Assembly (NCBI RefSeq): GCF_014199205.1
Contig: NZ_JACIJD010000008.1
Span: forward strand, 1 to 64,000
Length of the DNA: 64,000 bases
Reading direction: 5' to 3'
Origin: Muricoccus pecuniae
GTDB lineage: Bacteria; Pseudomonadota; Alphaproteobacteria; Acetobacterales; Acetobacteraceae
Part shown: positions 1 through 11,565 of the stretch, one piece after another
How positions within the stretch are numbered: position 1 is the first letter of the stretch
How the letters are laid out: every line of letters starts with the position of its first letter
The notes under the pieces: model-generated
Told to the model about the DNA's origin: nothing
Database searches by the model: none
What the model saw: the letters and a program-made list of their open reading frames with translations, nothing else
Position numbers and translations under genes: made by a program

Positions 1-91
1 CCGCCACTGATGGCCGAAACCACCCGTGCGACTTGCATGTGTTAAGCATGCCGCCAGCGTTCGCTCTGAGCCAGGATCAAACTCTCAAGTT
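1..91 (-). rRNA. rrs: 16S ribosomal RNA, 5' end only (partial)
   Basis: The reverse complement reads as the universal 5' start of bacterial 16S rRNA: the 27F primer site (AGAGTTTGATCCTGGCTCAG) is followed by GCGAACGCTGGCGGCATGC and the ACACATGCAAGTCG block. The gene leaves the window at base 1, so only about 91 nt of it are visible. The mature 5' end is placed near 91 by analogy with known 16S genes and may be off by a few bases. A strong promoter lies about 420 bp upstream on the same strand. Confidence 0.97.
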
Positions 92-513
92 CATCAGAAC
101 CCTCGGCCCGAAAGCCTCAGATCCATCCGAGGGACCCATAACCAGAACTCACTCGCTCACTTCTACTACCCGCGACCCAAGCCACGTGACACCGGTCGGA
201 ACCGCGCAGCACTGGCCACGCATCCCTCCCCAACATCAACGATCCACCCCAAAACAACCCAAACAGGCCGCCCGAGGCAGAAGCAAGAGCCACAAGAACT
301 CTTCTCGTCTTCAGGAAAACAGATTTTCATGTGAATGAACGAACGAGACAAGGAACCGGGAAATCCCGGCTGGGCAAGCCCAACCCTGTCTCGATAAACC
401 CGCCGAAGCATCAGCAGGGCGACGTATCTAGTGGCTCATCACCACCGCGTCAACCCCCTCAATCCGCCCCAACCAGGGTCACCAACCCGCCCCATCAGAA
501 GCACCGTCGGTGT
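92..513 (-). other. rRNA operon leader, no protein gene
   Basis: This stretch of about 420 bp lies between the predicted rrn start and the mature 16S 5' end. It is richer in A and C runs than the surrounding genes, and the open frames crossing it have no recognisable protein content, so it is best read as pre-rRNA leader. A TGGCTCTTGC sequence on the minus strand (about 283-292) faintly resembles the boxA antitermination element, but this is weak. RNase III processing stems cannot be judged because the other half would lie beyond the window. Confidence 0.6.
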
Positions 514-549
514 GGGGCGGCTTATATGGGGCCGCCCCAGACCTGTCAA
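514..549 (-). promoter_or_regulatory. Predicted rrn promoter with embedded palindrome
   Basis: On the minus strand a perfect -35 TTGACA (549-544) is followed after exactly 17 bp by TATAAG (526-521), close to the housekeeping sigma consensus. The discriminator after the -10 box is CCGCCCC; a GC-rich discriminator is typical of stringently controlled rRNA promoters. An 8-bp inverted repeat, GGGGCGGC (514-521) with GCCGCCCC (531-538), spans the spacer and the -10 box. The start of transcription would be near 513. The -35 box lies 8 bp after the clpB stop codon. Confidence 0.7.
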
Positions 550-556
550 ACGGGTT

Positions 557-3148
<2,592 letters not shown>

Positions 3149-3255
3149 ATCTCTGCTGTCCCTCCACCCCGGATCGGAGCCCCGGGGGATCGATGGCGAC
3201 CGCCCTCCCCGCCCCTCATCAGGCAACGGCTTAGGCGTTTGATCGGGATGTGGTA

Positions 3256-3269
3256 TTGACCTCCGTCAA
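3256..3269. promoter_or_regulatory. CRP/FNR-type inverted repeat (candidate operator)
   Basis: TTGAC-CTCC-GTCAA is a perfect 5-bp inverted repeat with a 4-bp centre, matching the TTGAY-N4-RTCAA layout of sites bound by FNR/FixK/Dnr-type regulators. It lies in the divergent gap between clpB and the MOSC gene, 57 bp before the MOSC start. This is a pattern match only; which gene, if any, it controls is not shown. Confidence 0.35.
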
Positions 3270-3326
3270 GCTTCAAGGGGCGCGCCCCAGGGCACGTTCC
3301 GCCAGGACGTATCCAGAGGACCTCCC

Positions 3327-4106
3327 ATGCGTGTCGAGCGGCTGTACCGTTACCCCGTGAAGGGCCTCTCGGCGGAGAGCCTGGAGGAGGTGGAGCTGGC
3401 TGAGGGCGAGACCTTCCCGCACGACCGCCGCTTCGCCCTCGCCCAGGGCGACTCCCCCTTCGACGAGGCGGAGCCGCGCTTCCTGCCGAAGCAGAACTTC
3501 GCCTGCATGATGCGGAACGGGAAGGTGGTGCTCGTCCGCGCCGCCTACGACCCCCGGGCGGGAACCCTCGCCCTCGCTGCCGAAGGCCACCCTCCCCTCT
3601 CCGCCCCCACCGCCACGGCGGAGGGCAAGGCGGCGATCGGCGACTGGCTCGTCCGCTTTCTCGGCGATGAGGCGCGCCACGGCACGAACCCCGACGGAAG
3701 CCCCCGCCCGCCCCGCTTCACCGAGGCGCCCGGCCACGCCTTCACGGACCAGGCGCGCAAGGGCGTCTCGCTCATCAACCTGGCGACGCTGGACGCCTTC
3801 GAGAAGACGATCGGGCGGCGGCTCGATCCGCTGCGGTTCCGCGCGAACATCTACTTTTCCGGCCTGCCCGCCTGGGCGGAGCACGACTGGGTGGGCGGGG
3901 AGCTGCTCCTCGGCGGCGCCCGCCTCTCGGTCTTCAAGCGCACGGTCCGCTGCCCGGCCACCCAGGTTGACCTGCGGACGGGCGAGCGCGACTGCGACGT
4001 GCCGCGCCTCCTGCGCGAGCATTTCGGCCATGCCGACCTCGGCGTTCACGCGACCGTGCTCGAGGGAGGCCGCGTGGCGGTCGGGGACGCGCTGGAGCCG
4101 GCCTGA
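3327..4106 (+). CDS. MOSC domain-containing protein
   Basis: A 259-aa protein with the MOSC N-terminal beta-barrel signature at its start (RVERLYRYPVKGLSAESLEE, then PHDRRFAL) followed by a MOSC domain. The conserved cysteine region is RCPATQVDLRTGERD, near residue 210. MOSC proteins (YcbX, mARC) handle sulfur or the molybdenum cofactor and often reduce N-hydroxylated compounds, usually with an electron-transfer partner. No ferredoxin domain is fused here, unlike YcbX. GAGG lies a few bases upstream of the ATG. The gene diverges from clpB and heads a plus-strand run with the GT4 gene. The exact substrate cannot be told. Confidence 0.88.
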   Translation: MRVERLYRYPVKGLSAESLEEVELAEGETFPHDRRFALAQGDSPFDEAEPRFLPKQNFACMMRNGKVVLVRAAYDPRAGTLALAAEGHPPLSAPTATAEGKAAIGDWLVRFLGDEARHGTNPDGSPRPPRFTEAPGHAFTDQARKGVSLINLATLDAFEKTIGRRLDPLRFRANIYFSGLPAWAEHDWVGGELLLGGARLSVFKRTVRCPATQVDLRTGERDCDVPRLLREHFGHADLGVHATVLEGGRVAVGDALEPA

Positions 4107-4194
4107 GGGGATGCTGCACCGCATCCCGATCATAGGTTAAAGCTTCTTCTCAGGAGTCCGGCCGGTGGGCCGGGCAGCGAGGAAGAAGCCCCCC

Positions 4195-5253
4195 ATGCGC
4201 ATCGCCCAGGTCGCACCGCTCGCCGAGGCCGTGCCGCCCAAGCTCTATGGCGGAACCGAACGCATCGTCTCCTACCTGACGGAGGAGCTGACCGCCCTCG
4301 GCCACGAGGTCACCCTTTTCGCCAGCGGCGACAGCGTCACCAGTGCCCGGCTCGAGCCGATGCTGCCCCAGGCCATCCGCCTCGATCCCTCGATCAGGGA
4401 CGCCGTCGCCCCGCACATGCTTATGGTCCAGCGCGTGCTGGACATGGCCGCCGGCTTCGACATCGTCCATTTCCACATCGACCACCTCCAGCTGCCCGCG
4501 CTGCGCGGCCGGGGCGTGCCCTATGTCTCCACCTTCCACGGGCGGCTGGACCTGCCCGAGATCCAGCCGCTGATCGCCGCCTTTCCCGAGGCGCCCTTCG
4601 TCTCCATCTCGGACAGCCAGCGCCGGCCGCTCGGGCACATCGACGTCAACTGGGCCGGGACGATCCTGCACGGGCTGCCGGAGAATCTCCTGCCCTTCAG
4701 CCCGCGCGAGGGGGGCTACATCGCCTTCCTCGGCCGCATGTCGCCGGAAAAGGGACCGGACGCGGCGATCCGCATCGCCCGCACCGCCGGCATTCCCATC
4801 CGGCTCGCCGCCAAGGTGGACCGGGCCGACCAGGCCTATTTCGACGAGGTCGTCGCCCCGCTGCTCGACCAGGACGGGGTCGAGTTCATCGGCGAGATCA
4901 ACGAGGCGGAGAAGGCGGAATTCCTCGGCGGCGCCATGTGCCTCCTCACCCCGATCGCCTGGCCCGAGCCCTTCGGCCTCGTGATGATCGAGGCGATGGC
5001 CTGCGGCACGCCCGTGATCGCCTTCAACCGCGGCTCCGTGCCGGAGGTGGTGGAGGACGGCGTGTCCGGCTTTATCGTCGAGGACGAGTTGGGCGCCCTC
5101 GCCGCGCTGAAGGGTGCCGCGGGGCTCGACCGCGCGCGGGTCCGCGCGGCCTTCGAGGCCCGCTTCACTGCCCGCCGGATGGCAGAGGACCACCTCGCCC
5201 TCTACCGTCGCCTGCTCGGCCAGGACCGCGCGAGCGTTCTCCGCGCCGTCTGA
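4195..5253 (+). CDS. Glycosyltransferase family 4 protein
   Basis: A 352-aa GT-B fold, retaining glycosyltransferase. The N-terminus carries the nucleotide-sugar GT4 hallmark MRIAQVAPLAEAVPP then YGGTERIVSYL, and the C-terminal half has the donor-binding segment EPFGLVMIEAMACGTPVIAF with the conserved Glu pair and GSVPEVVEDG. The ATG is chosen because GAGGAAG lies about 9 nt upstream; a GTG 30 bp earlier has no homologous-looking sequence. The gene is followed 95 bp later by a debranching-type glucosidase, a pairing that suggests a shared role in storage or stress polysaccharide, but donor and acceptor are unknown. Confidence 0.9.
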   Translation: MRIAQVAPLAEAVPPKLYGGTERIVSYLTEELTALGHEVTLFASGDSVTSARLEPMLPQAIRLDPSIRDAVAPHMLMVQRVLDMAAGFDIVHFHIDHLQLPALRGRGVPYVSTFHGRLDLPEIQPLIAAFPEAPFVSISDSQRRPLGHIDVNWAGTILHGLPENLLPFSPREGGYIAFLGRMSPEKGPDAAIRIARTAGIPIRLAAKVDRADQAYFDEVVAPLLDQDGVEFIGEINEAEKAEFLGGAMCLLTPIAWPEPFGLVMIEAMACGTPVIAFNRGSVPEVVEDGVSGFIVEDELGALAALKGAAGLDRARVRAAFEARFTARRMAEDHLALYRRLLGQDRASVLRAV

Positions 5254-5348
5254 GCGAACGGGCCTGCCGGTCCGTCGCGCGCCGCCCCGGGGCAACCCTC
5301 GGCGCGGCACGCGTTTTCAACCAGCGCGTGCGGCAGGAGGGGATCGGC

Positions 5349-7556
5349 ATGGATGACGACGGAATGGGCCCGCCGCGGCCCGAGGACGACGGCAGCTGGG
5401 CCGTCACCGCCACGGCCGCCACCGCCCTGGCCCTCTACCGCCCGCGCACGCTGAAGAACGGCTCCTCCTTCCTCGTCCTCGACCATTTCGGCGATGCCCA
5501 GGCCCTCGGCGCCACGGCGGAGGGCCTGTTCCACGAGGACACGCGCTTCCTCTCGCGCCTCTCCCTGCGGCTGGCCGGGCTGCGGCCCCTGCTGCTGTCC
5601 TCGGCGGTGAGTGCGGACAACACGGTGCTCTCGGTCAACCTGACCAACCCCGACATCCCCCTCGCCCCCGACCGCAAGCTGATGCGGGATACGGTGCATG
5701 TGGAGCGGCAGATGGTGCTCGGCTCCGGGATCGTGCGGGAGCGGGTCACCGTCCGCAATTTCGGCGACAGCCACCTCTCCTCCGAGATGTCGCTCACCTT
5801 CGCGGCGGACTTCGCGGACATCTTCGAGGTGCGCGGCCAGACCCGCGCCCGGCGCGGGGAGCGGCGCGCGGCCGAGGCGCGGCCGGATGGCAGCCTCGTC
5901 TTCTCCTATCTCGGGCTGGACGGGGTGGAGCGCCGCACCCGCCTCCGCTTCGACCCGCCGCCCGAGGGCGGGCCGGGACGCGACAACCGCTGGCCGCTCG
6001 AGCTCGCGCCGGGCGGGCAGCGGGTGATCGAGGTGTCCGTGCTCTGCGAGACCGGCCCAGAGCCGGCCGAGCCGACGCAGCCGCCCGGCTTCGACGGGCT
6101 CCTCGCAGGCATCCGCGCCTGGAGCGGCGAGCGGGGGGCGGAGCGGGCCATCGTCAGCTCGTCGAACCAGGCCTTCAACGACTGGTTCGCGCGCTCCGAA
6201 TCAGACCTGACCATGCTCACCACCCAGACGGCGTCCGGCCCCTTCCCCTATGCCGGCATCCCCTGGTTCTCCTGCCCCTTCGGGCGCGACTCCCTCATCA
6301 CCGCCCTGCAATGCCTCTGGGCGGACCCGGAGCTGGCGCGGGGGGTGCTCCGATATCACGCGAAGCTCCAGGCGACCGAGCTGGACCCCGCGCGGGACGC
6401 CGAGCCCGGCAAGATCCTGCATGAGAGCCGCAACGGCGAGATGGCATCCCTGCGCGAGGTGCCCTTCGGCCGGTACTACGGCTCGGTCGATTCCACGCCG
6501 CTCTTCGTCCTGCTGGCCGCGGAGTACGCGGACCGGACGGGCGACCTCGCCCTCATCCGCGAGATCTGGCCGAACCTCGTCGCCGCCCTGCGCTGGATCG
6601 AGCGCCACGGCGACATCGATGGCGACCTCCTGCTGGAATACGACCGGCAATCGGTGAACGGGCTGATCAACCAGGGCTGGAAGGACAGCTGGGACAGCGT
6701 CTTCCACGACGACGGCCGACTGGCCGAGGCCCCCATCGCCCTCATCGAGGTGCAGGCCTATGCGGAGGCCGCCTGGCGCGGCGCGGGCCGGCTGGCCCGG
6801 GCGCTCGGCCATGAGAACCAGGCCGAGGTCTGGACCGACCGGGCCGATTCCCTCCGCGCCCGCGTGGATGAGGCCTTCTGGATGGAGGACCTCTCGACCT
6901 ACGCCCTCGCGCTGGACGGCGAGAAGCGGCCCTGCCGCGTCCGCTCCTCCAATGCCGGCCACGCGCTGCTGACCGGGCTGCCCTCCCCCGACCGGGCCCG
7001 GCGCATCGCCCAGACCCTGATGGCGCCGGAGAGCTTCTGCGGATGGGGCATCCGCACGATCGCGGAGGGGGAGAGCCGCTACAACCCGATGTCTTACCAC
7101 AACGGCTCGGTCTGGCCGCACGACAACGGGCTGATCGCGCTGGGGATGAAGCGCTACGGGCTGAATGCCCAGCTCGAGCGGCTTCTGACGGGGATCTACG
7201 ACTCGGCCCTGTCTGTGGACATGCACCGGCTGCCCGAGCTGTTCTGCGGCTTCGCGCGCCGCCCGGGCGAGGGCCCGACGGCCTATCCGGTTGCCTGCCT
7301 GCCGCAGGCATGGGCGGCGGCCACGGCCTATGCCACGCTCGGCGCGATGCTGGGCGTGTGCTTCCGCCCGGAGGACAACGTCATCCGCTTCCACCGCCCC
7401 TTCCTGCCGAGCTGGCTGGAGGAGCTGCGGATCGAGAATCTCAGGCTCGGGACCGCCGCGGTGGATGTGCGGCTGCGCCGGCACGAGGCCGATGGCGGCG
7501 TCTCGCTCAACCTGCTGCGTCGCCGCGGCGCGGTCGAGATCGCGGTCATCACCTAG
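5349..7556 (+). CDS. Amylo-alpha-1,6-glucosidase (glycogen debranching type)
   Basis: A 735-aa protein. Residues about 25-270 look like the N-terminal domain of bacterial glycogen debranching enzymes (LKNGSSFLVLDHFGDAQ, LFHEDTRFLSRL). The rest is an alpha/alpha-barrel glucosidase with WFSCPFGRDSLITALQ, NQGWKDSWDSVFHDDG and YHNGSVWPHDNGLIALGMKR, which hold the likely acid residues. The ATG is preceded by AGGAGGGG; the open frame extends further upstream but overlaps the GT4 gene and is not used. Enzymes of this family trim alpha-1,6 branches or hydrolyse related oligosaccharides. No glgA, glgB or glgC lies nearby, so the true substrate is open. Confidence 0.88.
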   Translation: MDDDGMGPPRPEDDGSWAVTATAATALALYRPRTLKNGSSFLVLDHFGDAQALGATAEGLFHEDTRFLSRLSLRLAGLRPLLLSSAVSADNTVLSVNLTNPDIPLAPDRKLMRDTVHVERQMVLGSGIVRERVTVRNFGDSHLSSEMSLTFAADFADIFEVRGQTRARRGERRAAEARPDGSLVFSYLGLDGVERRTRLRFDPPPEGGPGRDNRWPLELAPGGQRVIEVSVLCETGPEPAEPTQPPGFDGLLAGIRAWSGERGAERAIVSSSNQAFNDWFARSESDLTMLTTQTASGPFPYAGIPWFSCPFGRDSLITALQCLWADPELARGVLRYHAKLQATELDPARDAEPGKILHESRNGEMASLREVPFGRYYGSVDSTPLFVLLAAEYADRTGDLALIREIWPNLVAALRWIERHGDIDGDLLLEYDRQSVNGLINQGWKDSWDSVFHDDGRLAEAPIALIEVQAYAEAAWRGAGRLARALGHENQAEVWTDRADSLRARVDEAFWMEDLSTYALALDGEKRPCRVRSSNAGHALLTGLPSPDRARRIAQTLMAPESFCGWGIRTIAEGESRYNPMSYHNGSVWPHDNGLIALGMKRYGLNAQLERLLTGIYDSALSVDMHRLPELFCGFARRPGEGPTAYPVACLPQAWAAATAYATLGAMLGVCFRPEDNVIRFHRPFLPSWLEELRIENLRLGTAAVDVRLRRHEADGGVSLNLLRRRGAVEIAVIT

Positions 7557-7565
7557 CACTGCTTC

Positions 7566-7587
7566 CCCGGGGGCCGCGGCCCCCGGG
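7566..7587. terminator. Perfect 22-bp palindrome between convergent genes
   Basis: A perfect GC-only inverted repeat, 11 bp per arm (arm CCGGGGGCCGC plus its complement, shifted by one base at the edges), lies between the stop of the glucosidase gene and the stop of the convergent DUF4167 gene. It would form a very stable hairpin in RNA from either strand, so it is a plausible bidirectional terminator. No T tract follows on either side, so Rho-independent termination is not proved. Confidence 0.5.
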
Positions 7588-7595
7588 CAGGGCGC

Positions 7596-8060
7596 CTACT
7601 GGATGGACTCGCGCGTGTCGCCGTCCATGGACGGGCCGTCATAGCCGTTAACGGCCGATTCGATTTCGGCCTCGCCACCGGCCTCACCCCCGCCTTCGTT
7701 CCCGGCGTAACGGCGGCCGCCATGCTGCGGGCCCGCCCCGCCGCCCTGCTGCTGCTGGGCCTGGTTCATGGCGTTGAGGATGCGGAAGTAGTGCTCGGCG
7801 TGCTGGAAGTAGCCCTCGGCCATCACCCGGTCACCCGAGCCGGTCGCGTCGCGGCCGAGCTGGAGATACTTCTCGAAGAGCTGCTGGGCGGTGCCCCGCA
7901 TCCGCATGTCCGGCCCGATGGAATCGAACACGTGGTTGCGGTTCATCGGCTGGTTGCCGCTGTTGTGGTGCCGGGGACCGCCTCCCCCTCCTCCACCACC
8001 GCCGCCGCCATGTCCTCCCTGACGGAAGTTTCCGCGGCCGCGCATACGCTTCATGTTCAT
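7596..8060 (-). CDS. DUF4167 domain-containing protein
   Basis: A 154-aa protein. It opens with a basic, glycine-rich stretch (MNMKRMRGRGNFRQ then about ten Gly) and contains the DUF4167 core from about residue 38 (NHVFDSIGPDMRMRGTAQQ, then EKYLQLGRDA and AEHYFRILNAM). The tail is rich in Gln, Gly and Glu. The family is alphaproteobacterial and has no agreed function; the arginine/glycine-rich start suggests nucleic-acid contact, which is inference. It lies downstream of prmC, its usual neighbour. The start was placed at the ATG opening the basic domain; no strong ribosome site precedes it. Confidence 0.88.
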   Translation of the reverse strand: MNMKRMRGRGNFRQGGHGGGGGGGGGGGPRHHNSGNQPMNRNHVFDSIGPDMRMRGTAQQLFEKYLQLGRDATGSGDRVMAEGYFQHAEHYFRILNAMNQAQQQQGGGAGPQHGGRRYAGNEGGGEAGGEAEIESAVNGYDGPSMDGDTRESIQ

Positions 8061-8349
8061 CTGGATCTGGTTCGCACTTCCATGCTCCCGCCGCCGGTCT
8101 GCGCGAAAGAGGGGCTCGCTAGGCCCCGTTCGGGACTGGCTGGAGGGATGATGATCACCGTGCCCGAGGGCACATCGGATTGTAAGGCCCGGATTCTTGT
8201 GCCTGGGGATGTTGTGCCTGGCGGCACACCGGAAGCGAGGCCAGCCCTGATGCGGGCGGTCGAGGCTCCGGCGGATCCGCCGCGCGTGTCGCGTGACGGG
8301 GCCGCGAGGCGAAGGTAGTGATCCCCGGCGATTCCTCCAAATGGTTTTT
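8061..8349. other. Intergenic region between prmC and DUF4167 gene
   Basis: No gene is supported in these 289 bp. Two short hairpin-forming inverted repeats are visible: GTGCCC-GA-GGGCAC (8160-8173) and TGTGCC-TGGC-GGCACA (8213-8228). The minus strand carries TACAAT (8184-8179), a possible -10 box for the DUF4167 gene, but no matching -35 sits at the right distance. Confidence 0.4.
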
Positions 8350-9231
8350 TCAAACCCGCCCGACAATAAGCGCGCGGGGGATCCCGCCCAGGTCGGGCCG
8401 GCACCCCAGGACGCGCAGCCCCGCCGCGCGCATCAGCGCCCCCACCCCCGCCTCCTGCCCCTGGCCGAGTTCCAGCACCGCTTTGCCGCCCTCGGCCAGG
8501 AGGCCGGGCAGCGCGGTGGCGAGGGCGCGGTAGGCGTCCAGCCCGTCCGCCCCGCCGTCCAGCGCCAGGGCGGGCTCGTGCAGCGCCACCTCGGGCATCA
8601 GCCCGGGAATGGCGGCGGTCTCGATATAGGGGGGGTTGGAGAGAATGAGGTCGAAGCGCCCGGCCAGGGCGGCGGCCCAGTCCCCGGCGATGATGGCGGC
8701 CCGCTCCGCCAGCCCGTTGCGCAGGGCATTCGCCCGAGCGAGGGCCGCGGCCTCGGGGCTGCGGTCCACGCCGATGCCGAAGGCATGGGGGAACTCCGCG
8801 AGGCAGGCGAGGAGCAGCGCCCCCGTCCCCGTGCCGAGGTCGAGCAGCCGCGTCACGACGGCCCGGTCCGGGAAGGCGCCCAGGGCAGCCTCCACCAGCG
8901 TCTCGGTGTCGGCGCGCGGGATGAGGGTGGCGGGGGTGGCCAGGAGGTCGAGCGTCCAGAAGCCGGCATGGCCGAGCAGATGGGCCATGGGCACGTTCCG
9001 GGCGCGGGCGGCGAGCGCCTCTCGGAACCGGGCCTGGGCCTCGGGCGCGACGGGCGCGCGGGGGTCGCGCAGCAGGTCTTCCTGCCGGCAGCCCATGGCA
9101 TGGGCGAGGAGCATCCGCGCCTCCAGCCGGGGCGCCTCCACCGCCGCGGCGCGCAGCACCTGCCCGGCCTGGCAGAGGAAGGCGCCGACCGAAGTGCCAT
9201 GCTCGGAGCCGGGGGGCTCGCAGCCGCTCAC
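8350..9231 (-). CDS. prmC: Peptide chain release factor N(5)-glutamine methyltransferase
   Basis: A 293-aa SAM-dependent methyltransferase that methylates the Gln of the GGQ motif in release factors. It shows the SAM motif [14 protein letters not shown] (GTGTG at 133-137) and the diagnostic NPPY motif (199-202) that binds the glutamine side chain. The start is a GTG whose last two bases belong to the prfA stop (GTGA overlap), implying translational coupling to its own substrate gene, prfA. Length is close to E. coli PrmC (277 aa). Confidence 0.96.
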   Translation of the reverse strand: MSGCEPPGSEHGTSVGAFLCQAGQVLRAAAVEAPRLEARMLLAHAMGCRQEDLLRDPRAPVAPEAQARFREALAARARNVPMAHLLGHAGFWTLDLLATPATLIPRADTETLVEAALGAFPDRAVVTRLLDLGTGTGALLLACLAEFPHAFGIGVDRSPEAAALARANALRNGLAERAAIIAGDWAAALAGRFDLILSNPPYIETAAIPGLMPEVALHEPALALDGGADGLDAYRALATALPGLLAEGGKAVLELGQGQEAGVGALMRAAGLRVLGCRPDLGGIPRALIVGRV

Positions 9232-10283
9232 CCCTCCTCGGCCGCCAGCCGCGCGGCCTGGTCCTCGGCCATGAGGGCGGAGAAGATCTCCTCGAACTCG
9301 CCCATCATCACCCGGTCCACCTTGTGCAGCGTCAGCCCGATGCGGTGGTCGGTCACGCGCCCCTGGGGGAAGTTGTAGGTGCGGATGCGCTCGCTGCGGT
9401 CCCCCGTGCCCACCTGACCCTTGCGGTCGGCGGCGCGGGCACCGGCCAGGGCCTGGCGCTGCGCCTCGTAGATGCGGGCGCGCAGCACCTTCATCGCCTT
9501 GGCGCGGTTCTTGTGCTGGGACTTCTCCTCCTGCATCGCCACCACGGTCCCGGTCGGGATGTGGGTGATGCGGACGGCACTGTCCGTCTTGTTCACGTGC
9601 TGCCCGCCGGCGCCCGAGGCGCGGAAGGTGTCGATCCGCAGGTCGCTGTCGTTGATCTGCACGTCCACCTCCTCCGCCTCCGGCAGCACGGCGACGGTGA
9701 CGGTGGAGGTGTGGATGCGGCCCTGGGTTTCGGTCGCCGGCACGCGCTGGACGCGGTGCACCCCGCTCTCGAACTTCAGCTTCGCGAAGACGCCGCGGCC
9801 GGTGACGGAGGCGGAGGCGCCCTTGATGCCGCCCGCCTCGCTCTCGTCCCATTCCAGGAGCTCGAAGCGCCAGCCCTGGCTCTCGGCGTAGCGCTGGTAG
9901 CCACGGAACAGCTCGGCGGCGAAGAGCCCGGCCTCGTCGCCGCCCGCCGCGGGGCGCACCTCCAGGATGGCCGAGCGCTCGTCGGCCGCGTCCCTCGGCA
10001 GGAGCATGATGCGGATCTCGTGCTCCAGCGCCGGCACGCGATCCCGCTGCTCGTAGAACTCGGCCTCGGCCAGCTCCCGCATCTCGGGATCGGCAAGCAT
10101 CGCCTCGGCGTCGTCGCGGGCGCGCTCGGCCTCGCGCAGCTCCTGCACCTTGGCCACCACCGGCTCGATCTCGGCCAGCTCCTTCGACAGCGCGCCGAAG
10201 CGGCTGCCATCGGCGGTGCCCAGCTCGTGCCGCAGCTCCTCGGCGCGGGTGAGAAGGCGGTCCAGCTTCGCGGGGAGCGCCAT
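9228..10283 (-). CDS. prfA: Peptide chain release factor 1
   Basis: A 351-aa class I release factor for UAA and UAG. The stop-codon recognition tripeptide PAT is at 182-184 ([13 protein letters not shown]), which marks RF1 rather than RF2 (SPF). The catalytic GGQ is at 226-228 in [16 protein letters not shown]. Its ATG shares a base with the hisS stop (TAATG), and its own stop overlaps the prmC start, so hisS, prfA and prmC are tightly coupled. Confidence 0.98.
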   Translation of the reverse strand: MALPAKLDRLLTRAEELRHELGTADGSRFGALSKELAEIEPVVAKVQELREAERARDDAEAMLADPEMRELAEAEFYEQRDRVPALEHEIRIMLLPRDAADERSAILEVRPAAGGDEAGLFAAELFRGYQRYAESQGWRFELLEWDESEAGGIKGASASVTGRGVFAKLKFESGVHRVQRVPATETQGRIHTSTVTVAVLPEAEEVDVQINDSDLRIDTFRASGAGGQHVNKTDSAVRITHIPTGTVVAMQEEKSQHKNRAKAMKVLRARIYEAQRQALAGARAADRKGQVGTGDRSERIRTYNFPQGRVTDHRIGLTLHKVDRVMMGEFEEIFSALMAEDQAARLAAEEG

Positions 10284-11527
10284 TACGCTAAACGCGCCGG
10301 CAACTGGGCCAGCGGCACCCTCTCCTGCGTGCCGGCATCGAGGTCGCGCAGCTGCGCGACGCCCTCCGCCAGCTCGTCATCGCCGATGATGACCGCTGCC
10401 CGCGCCCCGAGCCGGTTGGCGCGCTCCATACGGCGCTTGAGGTTGCCCTTGTAGCCGATCTCGGCCACCAGCCCGGCGCGGCGGAGCGCCTGAACGGCGT
10501 CCAGCGCCGCCGCCTCGGCGGCATCGCCCACGGGGATGACCACCACGGGGCGCGGCGCGGCCGGGGCCGCCTCCAGCAGCATGGAGAGGCGCTCCACCCC
10601 CGCCGCCCAGCCGACGGAGGGCGTGGGCGGGCCGCCCATCTCCTCCACCAGCCCGTCGTAGCGGCCGCCCGCCATCACCGTTCCCTGGGCCCCCAGGCGG
10701 TCGGTGACGAACTCGAAGGCGGTGTGGCTGTAGTAGTCGAGGCCGCGCACGATGCGGGGGTTCTCGCGATAGGGCACGCCGAAGCGGTCCAGCGCGCGCT
10801 TCACCCCGGCGTAGAAGGCGGCGGCGGCCTCGGTGAGATGCGCCTCGATCGTCGGAGCGCCGGCGACGAGCGCGCGGTCCCTGGCGTCCTTGCTGTCGAG
10901 GATGCGGAGGGGATTCTTCTCCAGCCGCGTGCGGCTCTCCTCGGAGAGCCGGTCGGCGGAGGCGGTGAAATAGGCGACGAGGGCCGCGCGATAGGCCTCG
11001 CGGCTGGCGGCGTCGCCCAACGTGTTGATCTCCAGCACCGAGCCCTGGTCGATCCCCAGCGCCTGCTGGATATGCCAGCCGCAGGCGATCACCTCGGCAT
11101 CCGCCAGCGGCTCGGCCGCGCCCATCACCTCGCAGCCGATCTGGTGGAACTGGCGGTAGCGGCCCTTCTGCGGGCGTTCGTAGCGGAACATCGGGCCGGC
11201 ATAGAAGACCTTGCGCGGCAGGTTGGACTGGGTGAGCCCGTTGGTGACCAGCGCCCGGCAGGCGCCCGCCGTGCCCTCGGGGCGCAGCGTCACGCTGTCC
11301 CCGCCCCGGTCCTCGAAGGAGTACATCTCCTTCGAGACGACGTCCGAGGTCTCGCCCAGGCTGCGGGAGAAGACGCGGGTGTCCTCGAAGATGGGGGTCG
11401 CCCACTCCTCGAAGCCGTAGAGGGCGGAGACCCGGCGCGCGGTGTCGATGACGTGGTGGTGGCGCCGGAACTCCTCGCCGATCAGGTCATGCGTGCCGCG
11501 CGCGGGCTGGAGATCAGGTTTCGCCAT
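10283..11527 (-). CDS. hisS: Histidine--tRNA ligase
   Basis: A 414-aa class II aminoacyl-tRNA synthetase. Motif 2 appears as [20 protein letters not shown] and the histidine-specific loop as [13 protein letters not shown]; the C-terminal anticodon-binding domain begins near residue 325 ([10 protein letters not shown]). The start at [15 protein letters not shown] is the conserved N-terminus; the open frame continues upstream through unrelated sequence and is not used. It follows a 59-aa gene after 38 bp and precedes prfA. Confidence 0.97.
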   Translation of the reverse strand: MAKPDLQPARGTHDLIGEEFRRHHHVIDTARRVSALYGFEEWATPIFEDTRVFSRSLGETSDVVSKEMYSFEDRGGDSVTLRPEGTAGACRALVTNGLTQSNLPRKVFYAGPMFRYERPQKGRYRQFHQIGCEVMGAAEPLADAEVIACGWHIQQALGIDQGSVLEINTLGDAASREAYRAALVAYFTASADRLSEESRTRLEKNPLRILDSKDARDRALVAGAPTIEAHLTEAAAAFYAGVKRALDRFGVPYRENPRIVRGLDYYSHTAFEFVTDRLGAQGTVMAGGRYDGLVEEMGGPPTPSVGWAAGVERLSMLLEAAPAAPRPVVVIPVGDAAEAAALDAVQALRRAGLVAEIGYKGNLKRRMERANRLGARAAVIIGDDELAEGVAQLRDLDAGTQERVPLAQLPARLA

Positions 11528-11565
11528 GGTGGGCGGCGGGATAGCACCGCCCGACCCGGATGTCC

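Noticed and set aside
3246-3277. Possible sigma-32 promoter for clpB (CTTGAAG, then CCACATCC)
   Set aside because: The spacing of 17 bp and the poor -10 match do not fit the heat-shock consensus well enough to call it.
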